Below, piece by piece: positions 40,601 to 55,600 of a DNA stretch of 64,000 bases. Origin of the DNA: Riptortus pedestris (lineage: Eukaryota > Arthropoda > Insecta > Hemiptera > Alydidae); NCBI GenBank assembly GCA_019009955.1, contig CM032228.1, positions 71,726,001-71,790,000 on the forward strand, read 5' to 3'. Under the pieces are notes generated by a model that worked only from the letters and a program-made list of their open reading frames with translations, searched no databases and was not told where the DNA came from. A program made the position numbers and the translations under genes. Positions within the stretch are counted from its first letter, which is position 1; each line of letters begins with the position of its first letter.

Positions 40601-43600
40601 GTTGAAAAATGTGTAGCTCAACATTCATTTTAAGGACAAGAGGTCATCTGAAAGAGACAGTTATGATCCCACCTCAGGTTAGACAACATTTGTGGACTTT
40701 CATGTCAGAGAGAAATTAAATGCCATTGTGTATATCAAGCTAGATGAAAAAAGAGTCTGTCTAGTTCAAGGAATAGTTTACAAAACCAACCAAATCAGGA
40801 ATAATGAGGCAGAGGTCTTTTCTGGTCTGAAGGATTTAACATTTATTTGGAATTTAATTTTTACTTGTGGATTAAATGCTATTTTTGCTCAGTATTTATT
40901 ATGTTATATCAATAAGGAATATTTATTTTTCATGGGCTCTCATGCTACCCATGTGAATAAATGAGTTGGTCTTAAGTCAGGTAAACTTAGATTCGTGTAT
41001 TCCATTGAAACCCCTAGGCAATAAGAATTTATCCAGTGACGATAAAATAAAAATTCTTAATCCCACTCTGTAGATAATCTATCCCAATTAGCTGTAGTAG
41101 CATAAAGCAGACAAATTCCATTTTATTTATTATTCATTTTATAAATAGAATATATATTTATAGTTTAAAATAATATTGTGCATGTAATAAATCTGAGGTT
41201 ATAGTGAAAAAGTTTGTAATAATTATTTCTTAAAACACTGGTCAGATATTTTGAGAGGACATTTTTACACCGTTACTTAACTATAGACTATTTTTAGCAG
41301 ATTTCCCTTAAGGGGAATCAGCTATTGAGGTTATACTCATGACGCGAATTTTGAAATTTTTCTTCAAATGTCCATTGACCCTACCCAGGAGATGACGAAA
41401 ATGAGGTCCGTTCAAAACTGTATATATATATATATATATTTGTCTGTTACCGCTCTAGCGGTCGCAATTATTGTTTAATCGTTACCAAAATCGATATTTA
41501 GTCGTTTTATGTAAAAAGAAAGATTAAGTTCGTTAACGGCTGAAATCGGACCAGGGGGAGGGGGGGTTTAGAGGGGAAGATTTTCGTAAATTAGAAATAT
41601 CTCCGTTACCATAGGTTGAATCGAAAAAAGATATAGAACCAATCCTATTGCAAATTAAATTTACTATAAATATTATTTTATACATTTCTTCACTATCTTG
41701 AATATTAGCCGAGATATTTGCATTTTTCAGTTTTCAGCCATCAGCAAACAGCAATTTCTACTCATGTTACATTAACAATACTCTGCTACATAATAAATCA
41801 CATCGAAGTTTAAATACAAAAAATTGTATTCAAGAGACCTTTATTATACGAGATACATGTTAATATGTCCTGGTTACCCCCCCCCCCCCCCCCCCCGTCT
41901 ACTAACTAAAATTTGATTGATGGAATTGTTATCTTTAATTATTCTGACTCATTATTAATTACAGTACTAGATATAGTAAATAGTTCTCAATAAAATTAAT
42001 ATTTTATATTCTGATATATTTCATTAATTGTTTTCTTTCCGGTTTTAGGCGAGTAGACCCGTTTGTTTACATTTCTAACCTAACGCTTACTGTCGGCAGG
42101 TTATTGAAATAGGATGAAACATTTCTTATTACCGTTTGTATTTATTCACGGTGGTGTTGTGTTACCAGTATATAGATTTATCTATTACTAAACTTCACGA
42201 GGGAAATCTGCTTAGTTTAAGCAGCCCCTGCGTGACGGACTTTTTTTGAATCTATGATGATCGATCTTGAATGTCGGAGAAAGAGGTTCTTTCAGAATCA
42301 ATTTTTCCTCCTTGCAACATACAGAGGTGACCAGTTCTCCGTATGTGTCAAGGGAATTGAACTTTTTTTTTTAATCACACATCAGTGTTGTTTCAATTTA
42401 TTCAATGAACATTCCAATACTTACAATGCAAGTGCATGGAATCTTTTATCTCCTAAACTACATCTCATCTCTCACAACCAAGCGTCCTTTGAACTTCTTG
42501 CATCTTGGATTTAACTGTATATTTTCACCTTTCTACAATTTATATTTTAGTTGCCTAATCAAACCTCGCTAGGTTGAGTTTCAATAGCAGCGAAATTAGA
42601 AATACCACAGTCCTCTATTATGTCATTAACCTTTTTATTTTATATTATTCCCTAATAATTAATCCTCCCTTTGCAATTACAACACAATATTGAAATGAGG
42701 AAACATGAAGAAGAGTTGTGATACCCACAACAAGGAGTAGCTTTCCTTCTTGTTTTCCTGAAATATTATCCTCATCCAGCATCTACACATAATAATTCAC
42801 CCATTATCATGGCCATACCTACAAATATTTGACCATTGCCTTACATATAACTCCCTTGCCTTATCAATCAAAAATTACCTCGTAGTTTCCACCTAAGATA
42901 ATTATCTATTAACTTATTTATTCACTACTAGCCATATTATATTGTTGAACAGTTTACCTGCTGTGTTTATTCGTTCTCTGATCGCAATCATTACATGAAC
43001 TAACATGTATTCATTCACATTAAACAACAATTTAACCTGTAAGCAAATGGCAGGATAGCTACATACCTGCGCTGAAACAAAACCAGGAGTCCCGGAACTA
43101 TGCAGGGAGTTAACAGTTGCTTTCAACATTTTCCAAGTAGTTGATTTTGCGGAACCAGTTGCTCCAACAAGCATTACAGAATGTCTAGAACCCTTAGTTT
43201 CATACAATTGTATGACTTTAGTAAATCCTGCAGGAATTTCCTAGAAATAATTATAACATTCAGTTTTAGTCTATAAGGCTATATTACCAGCATTATTTAT
43301 TTAAATAAATACATAAGTAGGAGGTAAAATTGTCCACTGTATTAGAGCTTATGTTTTTGGAGACAGAGTATAAGTTACTAAAAAAAAAAAAAAGAAAAAA
43401 AAAAGTAATAGTTAAATGAAAAAGGGGTCGAGAAAAGTAAAAATAAATTAAGTATGGATTACATTTTTTTTTTTTTCAATGTGCCTATCTTGAAGATTTA
43501 GTAAAAAACATGAGTGTGGAAAAAGTATCTATTAAACGTCAATAGGATGGGGCAAGGAGCATTCAGCCAGTACTCGGCCTTACCATCATCCAGTACTGCA

Positions 43601-46600
43601 AGAGCTAATGCTCATGGTTCAATTATAATATATCCTAAAGTTTCAAAAAGTGGAGATAAATTTAAAATATATTTTGCCACATCCCAATTGCAATTTTCCA
43701 GCAGTCCTTATATTAGATGTTGCCAAAGGTTAAATGTAAAGCTCCATCAGTTCATATATTTATTTGGTACTGTGATGTCGTAAACTGCTTGTTAAGAGAG
43801 ACGTTTTACAGAGGGATGTATATGAAGAGCTTTTATTATATCTTATAGTATCTAATATTTTTTATACTTAATAAAATCAGAAACATATACTTTTCAGATT
43901 CGAATACATTATTGTTAATTCTATAAGCTTTATAATTCCCATACAAGAAGAATCTCTTACATACATTAATTACCTGTAAGTTTACTTTTTTGAATTCTAC
44001 ACGAAGCACAGAGAAAATTGTCTCATAATCCAGTGCGGGAACTGTAACAGTAGGAAAAAGGTCCCGAGTAATACCATGAAAAAGTGGAAGGTCATCAGCA
44101 GTGAGCTTTGCAATATTCATATCTTTCATAGCGAGCAGAACAACCTAAAATTTATAATAGTAAGAATAGGAATTATATTCTCATAAATAATACAAGACAA
44201 ATATGCAATAAGAAAACTCAACACTGGTTTAAAATAAATTTTTTTTAACAGTCATAATTGTGTAAATTTGGTGAAAGCTGTGTAATGGATAACATTTATG
44301 ACAAAAATTTAAAAATTACTGAAATACAATAAAAACTAACAAGCAAATATCAATAATGACTTTAAAACATAATAGCTTCTAAGATCAAATAAACCAAAGG
44401 CATATTAAAAAAGATGTTTTGTATATAAAGATATATTTGTTGTGTTTATTTATTTATTTATTTTTATTTTGGAGTGTTCGCAGCGAGGCGATATTGCTCA
44501 TAAAAAAACAACAAAAACATATGTTTTGTTTAAATAAAATAAAATGTTATTCATTAATGTACACTACGGCTAATTTTGGGAGGGGTTACCTAATCTACAG
44601 GCTACCACCCTTTTCTATCCAAGATTTAATGAGTTCATCACTAAATAAACATCAATTTCCCTGATGGGAATCAAACCCATGGCTCTAGGTTTACTAAGTG
44701 ATATTAAGACAAATGTCTTAACTTATATGACCAGTCTTTACACAAAAATAGAAATATTTGACTCAGAATATATTCGATCCAAGACCAGGTTTCCGATTTC
44801 TGTGATATTTCTCAGAAACATCTTTCTCCATCAAGACTTTTCACAGAAGAGGAGGAGATAAATAATCTTTGAATATTAATACGAGTCATATGAGAGAGAA
44901 CACTAGGTGTGCCAAACTTGCTTGAACTAACTACTCGTTATAGATGTAGGGCAATGCACGCACAAACACACACTCACACACATGCAAACACTAGATTTAC
45001 CTATAAAAGAAATAAGTAATTCAGTTACCTCTTCATTATTCAATTGGGTAGAATGTAGCCTTCTCTTTTTTCCAGCATATCTAAGAAGTGCAACCATTCC
45101 CCTCAAACCAAAGTCATAGTGATCCTGCTTACTAAGTTGTTGTTTGGCTAAAGAAAAGAGTGTGAAAACCTGAAAACACAAAGAATCCTAATGAACTTCA
45201 TGAACATCAGCACTCAACAGCTCAGGAACGGCCAAAACCACTGATGATTTGGGACAGATTTAACCATAGTCAAATAATTATTCATTGTAAAGTTTTTCTA
45301 ACAATGTTCTTGGAGTTTCTTCAACAAAACAGCTTGAACCAACGAGCTTGAAACAGTTTCAGTCTTTCATAGATTCCTTAAAGGACATGTCAAGCAAGAA
45401 AGTTGGATAGTTCTACCATCCAAGCACAACCTTTTTTTTAAAGTTCGTAAGAAAGAAATCTGCTTCAGGGCAAATTATCCATGCACACTTTCTAATAGTT
45501 GCAATATATATATATATATATATATATATATTGATCCCAGTAAAATCCAGTTTATGATTCGTTCATTATATTATTCTTTTCAAAATTATTTTATTGTTCT
45601 TGGCCTCAAAAATAAAATAATTCATGTAGTGAATAGTATTGTTTTAATCATTTCTTTATAGCAGAAATTTCAGCTTTTATAAGATACATTTCGTATATTT
45701 TTATATCCTGTTTAAAAAAAAAGAAAAAAAAAACAAACCTAAAGTTGGTACATGTGATTTGAGTTGACTTTAATAGACTAATTAATTTTTATTATTAATG
45801 AACAAATTTTCTTATAATGTGGTTTGGATGGATATTTTTAATATAATTCTCTCTAACAGTACAACCTAAGCAAATTAATGAAATTTCTATAATTTTGGAC
45901 TATTTACCAATGGGTTGAGGGAGGGGATTAAATAGCTTACTTCATATGACGAAGTGGCTTAAGGGGCGAAGGTCAGACATTATTAAATGTAGTCCTGCGA
46001 GTAAAACATAAGGAAAATTTATTTTTAATGAAGGTAGAATATATAGATTTGTTGTTGTAGGACTGGTTACAGAAATTGTGTTAAAATCAAAAAAAAATAT
46101 TAGCCATAGTAGTAAAAAATGGACGTTAGTAAATCATTGTACTCGTACTTGAGGCAATTGCAGTCTGTTTATGTGTTCAATCCCCCACTCAATAAATAAA
46201 ACCTACAAAGCTACTGTCTCAGATAACATTAGTTTCATAAGTTGGGCATAACAGTATAACTTAATAAATAACAGGGATTAGTTATCTTCCAAATATGTAT
46301 CTATAGAAAAATATGCCTAAAGTGAAAAAAAAAATCAAAAACAAAAACCAAAGTTTATGATTGGTTACAGCATTTTATCATCTTCCCATAGCCTATCTAA
46401 CTACATCTGGTTTTGAATATGGATGTAATATAATTACCATCCGCAGTAGTAGAACATGAAGGAATTAATCCTCAACCTATACATACAAAAAATATATGAT
46501 TCAACAAGAAGAAAGAATATACAAAATCTTAGTTTTGTAGATAACAATTACTGAAAAATTGAAGATATAATTTTCAATGGACCACTTACCTTTTTTGCAA

Positions 46601-49600
46601 GGACTCTTGTATCAAGAAATCCTTCCCCAAAAAGTGTTATTTCAGCAATTAACATGCTGTCAGGTACCATCATTGATATAGGCCTAAACATGGATTTTAA
46701 ATTGTCAGGTAACTCAGTTCTGCCTGCGTAACCTTTAATTAATGAAAAAAAAAAGTGGTTATCTGGCATGAATATTCAATTTGTCCTGCTAAAAGAATTA
46801 CATATAATGTAAATAAAAGTGGATACGTTTTTAATCTACTTCAAATTGTGATTAAATTGATCAGCAAACTATCAATTCAAACTGGTACTGTGCTATAGTC
46901 AATAAAACATACTAATTTCTTACTGATATGATGATTTCTATTTGCTTTTCAGAAAGTTAATTCACTAAATTTTTTTGTAATATTTGGGATTTATTATCTA
47001 TCTGTAGAGGTTCATTATAAAGGGGGGAAGGGAGGAGATTATTTTTAGATTTCTAGATTGGCTTAAAAAAATAAAAAGTTCTTGTTTATTAAAATAGAAA
47101 CTATCTCATTCAGAGAAAATAATAAAAACTACAAATAATTATCCAACACTGTTAAAACTATTTACATTTTTCAAATATATCTTCCTTGATCAAACTGTTG
47201 AACAACCAAGAAGAATCAGAAATTAAGAAAACTAATTCTTAAATATAAATCAGACTTATTACAACATTTTACTAATCAAAGTAGTCTTTATCAGATATGA
47301 TGTGATAGAGAAAGTCTAGTAAGGGAATTTATTAACACTGAACAGAAAGCCACTTTTTGACATATATAAATATAACCAGTACTTGCATTGCAGGCCTTTC
47401 TAAAATTATTTGGCAAACAATATTCACCTGTCGGCCTAATTTCTATCATTTGTATGAAAATTAATACAGTTCAGCAGTTCACAATGTTCATTTAGTGCTG
47501 AACATTATCAAGTTCTACAGGCTACCCCCTAAAGCTTACGATTATTTAGCTACAGATGGTGTGCTAATAATGGCAGATAAATAACCATTAAAAGCAAAAA
47601 GAATGACATAAACATTGAGATAAGGACTAGAATTATGACTGTTATTAAATCCAAATTAATTTAATTTTCAGGGAAATCAACTTTAACCTTTCTTCTGAAT
47701 TGCTTTCAATGGAACTAAAAATACTAGTTTCATTTGTTTCTAGTAACTTAAGATCTCTTCTCTTCTCATTCTAATGTTCATACAAAATATCAAATGGTAT
47801 AAGAGATCTAAATATGTCTCATTCATTTCAGATTAATTAATTATTTCATTATAAAAATTTAATATGTTTAAAAAAACAAATATAAAAAAGATTAAGATAT
47901 TGATACTTATTCAAATAATTACCTGGATTCATAGTGATAAATATTCCACAGGTAGAAACTAATTTTATAACTGAACCTTCAAATACAAACTCATCAAGTT
48001 TTTGAGAAAGGGCAGATAGGATTGATAAAATCTGCTGCGCTACAACTGACAATACTTCAATATTGATTCGATTGAATTCATCAAAACACCCCCAAGCACC
48101 AGTCTGAGAAAAACCTAACATTGAAATAAAGGTAGTAAATATGCCAAAAGCTTAAGAGTAAAAGTAATGTTCAAAATTTTATGAAATCATGGAAAGTTCA
48201 GCAATATCATCAAAACAACAAAAATTATTTGACAAACAATATTCACCTGTCGGCCTAATTTCTCTCATTTGTATGAAAATTAATACAGTTCAGCAGTTCA
48301 CAATGTTTATTTAGTCCTGAACATTCTCAAGTTCTTTAGGCTACCCCCTACAGCTTATGATTATTTGAATTGTTGAATAATCGATATGAAAATTTAAAAA
48401 AAAAAAAAAAAATCTGAGTGACCTTATAATACCTAAATCATTTAGGTTTATTATATACTGAATGTCTCAATAAATAAATTCATAGTGTATATTTTAACCC
48501 AATTCTCTCTATGAGATATTCTTGTCCGAATGTCTTTAAATAGTCACTAAAGAAATAACTTTATTTTTCGATGTACAACATATTTCACATCATATTTTGA
48601 AGGGATTTCGTACAAGATGTAAGTACCTTATCCCCTTCAGTGCTACCATCATAGCAGTATAAGACAGCTTGTGTGCAGTATGTGACAGTAAATGTTCCTA
48701 AGTAAATGTTCAGCCTAGTGCTGCTGACATATATACTATGACAGGACTATCCATTCGATATGCCTGGTTTAGGAAAATCCAGCATCAGATGGGAGCATCT
48801 CTTACTCCCATTAGCAATAAACACTCCCCTTCAGAATCTGACTTTTATTTAATTTTTGTTGATTTTTTTAATTTACTTTAAAATATTTATCATCTCTCTT
48901 ATTTCAATTAAGTATGTACTCTATTATCAATTTGATATTCGTATCATTTATAGAGTATGATATGATTATTATCACTCAAGTGAATATTGCTTAGTAAAAT
49001 TAATTACAATTTGTTTCTACTAGAGAAATACGCAGTTAACTTTAAAACAGTGTTGTAATTAAAAGAAACACCCAATAAATACTAAATGTTTGGATCATTA
49101 TTTACTATTGAATACTCATCAAAGGAAAGAGAATTTTATAATAAATAACATAACAATGAAAACATTAGATAGGCTAAACCCATTTACCTGAATTAAGTTG
49201 CAGGTTTAGCCTATCCAGTGTCATGTATGTGGCTGTCATGAGTTGTGACAATTATAAAACAGGAATGCACATGCTCTAGCTATTAGGCTTGGTGTGGAAA
49301 TGGAATGTATTTGATCTAACAGTGCAGGTGTCATGTCATTCCACCCCTCTACATAGTTGTGTGTTTCTCATGTTTGTTTGAATAGGACATCGTAGTGCTG
49401 AACACACAAAAGATCCTTAACTTATTGAAAAAGTCACCACATTTCACAAAAGGTTAGTTTTTTAGTGCAGCCCTGACAATAACCACAATCCATGCATTGA
49501 AAGGCCCCCCACATCCTCAATAGCCAAAAAAGGTTCAATGAGACAGTTCAAACACATCATGAGCAAGAACATGCTCATCATTTCATAGTATATTATTCGA

Positions 49601-52600
49601 TATCATGATTGTTTGGGTTCCTCAAGGACAAACCAGCAGTACTACATTCAGGTCCTGAGAAAGAATGAGGAAGAAAAGGGCTGATCTGTGGAGCAAAAAC
49701 ACATGGACTTTGCAGCAAAACAATGCCCTGGTGCAATATGTGCTTTCTGTGATACAGTTCATGGCAACAAACACATTACAGTACTCAAGCACCAACTAAA
49801 CTCATCAGATCTTGCACCATGTGACTTCTACCTGTTTCCAAAAGTGGAAAATACATTGAAGGGATATATTTTCAGTCTGCAGCACTGCTTGGAAACGTGG
49901 AAAAACTCATATGCAGCTGTGTATTAATGTGGAAGGAGAGTATGTGGAGATATTAGTATAATATTTCCAATAAAAATAATTTTTAAGAATAGTCCTACTA
50001 TGGATGCTAGGACAACTAAAAATTTGTGAAAAAATTACATAATAAAAAAAATGTTTGCACATCAATATCAAAGTTTGTTGGTATGCAATAAGATGGTAAA
50101 TAAAATCAGGTTCACCTGACTTTATGAAAATGAGTCATGTTGTAAAAATATTAAGAGATGCTATGGCGTGATGAAACTCATGGTGCATTGAAGAATAATG
50201 TAAATTCATTTTTAAGTTTTATTTAAAACTGCCTAATGATTTCAAATGAAACAAGCTATAAGATTAAAAAAGAAAAATAATATGGAGGAAAATACTTTAA
50301 ATAATTGTTTTTATTTGTATATATCTTAGTTAAGAAAAATAATTTTATGTCCTTGCATAATGCTTTAATTAGAAATTATTGGTTTCAGTGATCCTTTGGT
50401 ATGCTTTCACATCAGGCATTAAATAGATTTACAAATATCTTTAAATGCGAGCGAGATTAAATATAAAAATAAATCATATTAAAAAAAACAAGAATTATAG
50501 TTCAGGCATAAAAACCAACATTGGATAAATAAATAGTTATTTGATTTAATAAATCAATTAAAATGCTAAATGATTTAATAAATCAATATAACAATGTATG
50601 TGTGTGTGTGTGTGTGAATTTCCAGTTTTTATTTTTTACAAGAGCTGGATTTAATAAAAAGGATGTTAAGAATTGTGCATACCTGAGAACATTCGGCCCA
50701 TACTTCTGTAGTCTAATCCTTCAGAACAATTAATTACAATCACATAATAAGCAAGGGCTTTCCCCAAATCCTTTACAGTTTCTGTCTTTCCAGTCCCTGC
50801 AGGGCCTTTTGGACTCCCACCACGATATAAGTGTAATGCTGTTGTGAGGGTAATGTAACACCTAAAATATATAGATAAGAAAATAAATAAACAATAAAGT
50901 ACTGTACTAAAAAATAAAAATGAGAACTTCAAAAATAAGAACAACATATCATGTAACTTCTGAATGCAAATGCCTTCCTCATCCCAAACTACTGATTTCG
51001 TCTGTAAGAACTAAAAGACCTCAATCAGTCAGAACCATGATTGGCACACATTATAGATCCACAAATTTCCTCAGTTACAGGAAAATGACAGTTATTTCAT
51101 AACTGTGTTTAAATCCTCTGTTAAAGCTATTTTCCCAATGAAGAGGCAACTTTATTTGTCTGGTCATTTTTTTGCACTATCCTGAAAAGATTCATTTTGT
51201 GGGCATACCACAAAGTAATAGGCTAAGCTGGCTTCCTTTCAACATGACACTGAAGAAAAGAAACCGCCAGAGGATAGAGATCTTTAAAGTATTGTCCAGC
51301 ATATTTTGGGGAGCAGACCATGGATCTCCAATCCTTGTATACGTAGTACGTTCGGAAAGTAAGTTCCGTTTCCATTATTCTTTGCGGTAGCACTGTGATC
51401 GCAGTTTTGTGCATGTGTGACAGTTACTCTGTGCCAACCGGAAGGAAATGAGACCATTATGAACTCACTATTGTTGTCGTGCACTTCGTAGCGCTTGTTT
51501 GTATTGGCTGCGTTGATTGAGACTCCCTCCGATTGAGAAATTCGATCAGTGATTCGTTTTCTTAATGCAAAGAATGTTAAAGCAATTGACATTCACTGGA
51601 GACAAAACTTAGGTTGCTCATGATACCGTTATGAAACGTCAATCCATGGAATGGAGACACACTATGTCCCCACCAGAAGTCAAACCAAAGCAAATCTTGA
51701 CACCTCGAAAGGTCATATGCACAGTTTTGTGGAACAGGAAAGGCATTTTGCTCATTGATTTTTTGCCGCGAGGCCAAACTATCAATAAAGATGTTTACTG
51801 CGAGATGCTCAGGAAACTGAGCCGCACAATACAGAATATGTGCCGAGGAACTATAATGCTCACGAAAGGAGTGGTTTTCATTCACGACAATGCCCGAGCA
51901 CACACCGACACTGTGACAAAGACACTTCAGGGCTTTGGCTGGGACGTGTTTAACCATCCTCCATGTTTGACCATCCTCTGTACAGCCCCGACCTCGCTCC
52001 GAGCCATTTTTATTTGTTTCTGCATCTGAAGTCTTTTCTTGGCGGTCAGTGGTTAAACAATGATGAAGAGCTGAAAGAATGTGTTACCTCATGGCTGACT
52101 ACACCGGCAGCAACATTCTACGAGGAGGGTATACTCAAGCTTGTACCGCGCTATGATAAATGCCTGGAAAATCACGGGAGTTATGTCGAAAAATAGTGTA
52201 GTGAGTTGCAGATCTTTTAAAAATAAATTTCTTTTCTGTATCTGTACTCGTTATTTTGGCTATCTGAGGCTGATCTCTCTTCTTTTTTTTAGGGACAACA
52301 GATTTCTGCAAGATACATTCCAAGCTTCACAAGAATCCAAAACATTTTTATCTCTCAATCCAAATTTTCACCAATCTTTAATAATAACAAATACTCTTCC
52401 ACCACTATTAGTTTCAGGATTAGGAAACTGGCGAGAGAGGTAATGGCCACTAAAGCATTCAGAACTGATGAACACATTTCATGGACCATTAACAAGTCTA
52501 CCTCTGTGAATAGCATAAATGAAAGAGGTAGTGTGGGTGGACATGACAATGTGTTTTTAGACAATGTTGATAAATCTATTATTCGAAGCATTACTGGCTG

Positions 52601-55600
52601 ATTGTTGAGTACACTTGGGAAGCCACCATTTAGAGTTGCCAAAAGCCTAGCAACCACCCGATGAAGTCAGGGAAATATTGTGAAAGCATTCCAGACACCA
52701 CTGGAGCCAATACAATTCCTAAACATGGAGTCAATTCCCAGGGAAGGAGTATTAAATAACATACGCTAATTTTAATAAACAATAAATATATATACTTCAT
52801 TATGGGCTCAAAAATAATAATTTATAGATCGAATACTGACATGAATAAAATTAGATTATATATAGTACGAAGTACGAAGGAGATGAAAGGAGCCGACTGA
52901 GGAAGGACTATTGGTGCCCGAAGTGTCTAGTGGAGCCGGGATTGCTCCAGACTAAGAGCCCAGTACCTTCAAGACAGCTTCCTTTGATGTTGCCGCTCCT
53001 CTATATAAGCTTGTACAACTCGCCCAACAGTTAGTTTTGTTCTCAGTAGTCTTCAAGTGCTCATCAGTGTGTTCAGTGCTACAGCGCGACTTAGTTGCAG
53101 TGCGGTAAAGTGTTTTATGTGAAGAACAGTGTTGTACCGTGACTCTGTAAGTAATAGTATAGTGCCATGTTTAAGACAGTGCAGTGCCGTTAACTTCGCG
53201 TAGTAAAGGACAGTGCAGTGCCGTCTTTTTGTTAACTTCAGTGACCGTGAGTGAATTATTGGACTGTGTAATCCGAAGAACAGTGACGCTATCAGTGCAT
53301 ACTGTGAGTAGTAATTAAGAATAATTAACCAAGTGTATAGTGTGTTGTTAAATAAATTCTGCAGTGATAAAAACTCTGAAGCTTGTGTGTGGTTAATTTT
53401 GCAATCCAAAAGAACTCTAATCAACACGTTTATTACTGATTTTTGTAATAAACGAAACAATATATATGGTTAATGGTAGGCATAGCTTTTAACCTTAAAT
53501 TTATCAGTTTTAAGACCCAAATCTACAAACACTAGAGAAATATCCACAAAATTTATGAAATAGATGATGTGAAAATTATCAATTATTTAAATTTAAAAAA
53601 AATAATAATTCATTCAATTACCTGTCAGTTAAGGGAGTTATTACAAGCCTTCCTGAATTTCCCAAATATTCATATCCATACATAAAACGAGTATTTGTTT
53701 GTTTTACTACACAATCGTCTAAAGAACTTTCCCAATAAAACCTCAACTGTGATTGCCATTCAAATGCAGTGACATCTGTACAATCTAAAATAAAAAAAAA
53801 AAAAGAAGAAGGTTTTCATCAATACAACAATTTGTAAAGATAAATCTTTCTTTTAAATTAACTGACATTCATAAGTAAAATTAACATAAATATAAATGAA
53901 TACACCTATCATAGCTAACCTGAACTCAGCAAATTTTCTAGCATATTTATCACGTTAAATAGCTCAATATTTTGATGACCATCTTTCAGCTGATAGCAAT
54001 GTAACACTTACAACTTCAAATATATGTTGATGAAATACATTATATTCAGTTTTTAAAGGGAGTAGCATTTCCAAAGAGGAAGAACTAATATGAATTAAAT
54101 TGGAAACTAATTTACTGAAGGATAGTATTTTAAGTTAATATTTAATTCATGTTATGATTAAAATTAAAATGAAGGGTTAGGCTAGAAATTGCAACAATGC
54201 GATGAAATATATGAATAATGCTTTTGATACTAACAAAGTTGAAAGGGAGGCCTACATGAGAAAGAGGCAGCTCACTGAAGCAAATAAAAAAGAGAAAATA
54301 TGAAATAATACTTACTAGAAGCAAAATTATAAAGGAATTTAAAAGAAATAGTTAAACAAATTGTTTATAACTTAATCTTTCTACTTCCTTGTATGAAGGA
54401 TGTATTGTAATCACGTACATTTTTGGCTTTCAGATTTTAATGGAATTATTCATTTTACCCTCCCTGAATACATTTTGACCAGTTTTGGCATGATGTTGTA
54501 CATATCTTGCATAACTCTAAAGCGACTAGCCCTAGAATATTGAAATTTTATATTCAGAACTGTTGTACTATCCAGTTGTGCACCTCACATTTTGATCAAA
54601 ATCGACTAAGAGGGAGGGGGGGGAGGTTAGAGGGAATCGAAAAAAACAAAAAAAAAAACAATTTTTTCTTTCTTGAAACAGTAAAGTTCCCATCAAGAGG
54701 GAAAAACTCACTGAATTAGGAAAAAGACAGCATGAAGAAACACTCACAAGTAAATTGATTTCATTTTTCCAGCGTCTGGTGTTTACTTTTCTTCTTTATG
54801 AATGGTCTGACCTTTCTGTAGGAACTGGTTTCAAAGATTTGGAAGATGACAAACCAGAGTCATTTTCATAGAGATGAAAGTGAGTGCAGCAATTGTGGAA
54901 CTAGCAGGATCAGTTTATTTAAAGAGAAAAAAAAAAACAAGTGGTCAATGAATCTTTTAAGGAGTTGCAAGCTCCAGACAAGTAAATAAAAATAGTTAAG
55001 TTACTCATCTCCCAGGTGTGAAAATTGTCTAAATCATTTTTGATGGTAATCATTCTCCCCCCCCCCCAAAAAAAAACAATGTATTATACTGTTGCACGCA
55101 AAAATATATAATTAGACAAAAAGTGAGAAAACAATTTCGGGGAGTGAGACTGCTTTTCTACTGATCTAGATGATGATATTCATAAAGTGTGAGCATGGAA
55201 TATACAGTTCATGGCATACAATGTGAAAGTTTCTTTTCTTAATTACTTGTAATGATTTTTTTTTTTGACACTCTATATCATGCTTTTTCTCTATGTTCCT
55301 CACTCCTGGTTGCACTACTCCCTCATAAACCAGTGCTGGCCAAAAAATATGATTTTCTGGTCCCAAGCATTAGATAGCTCAGTTTTCCATGTCTTGAGGG
55401 TAGACATTAGATGAGAGCCAGTGGGTGGTGCACGTAGCTGCTACTAGATGCCAGCATTAACCAGAGTCAAGGTGAAATGGTGTAGAATATAGGAGAATGA
55501 GCAAGTGATCCAGAGAGAGAAGTTGTCGTAGTGTATAAAAGGGGATTTTTTGAGGCTTCATAGTTGATCCCACCCTTTTCTGTCTGTAAGAAGTATGTAA

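Noticed and set aside
5946..42247. CRISPR-like or phage-like array interpretation of the recurring palindromic repeat
   Set aside because: The repeated unit is 0.7-0.95 kb, dispersed in both orientations in introns of a eukaryotic gene; there are no regular spacers or cas genes.
42254..42514. LINE reverse transcriptase C-terminus
   Set aside because: Only a faint W..LP-like and ...SF-like pattern is seen and nothing upstream supports it; left as unassigned intron.
51223..51957. Minus-strand ORFs of 63 to 126 codons over the mariner element
   Set aside because: They are antisense to the recognisable mariner transposase on the plus strand and have no family pattern.
53053..53460. 135-codon minus-strand ORF
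   Set aside because: It runs antisense through the LTR-like sequence and its CAGTG repeats; composition is that of a repeat, not of a protein.
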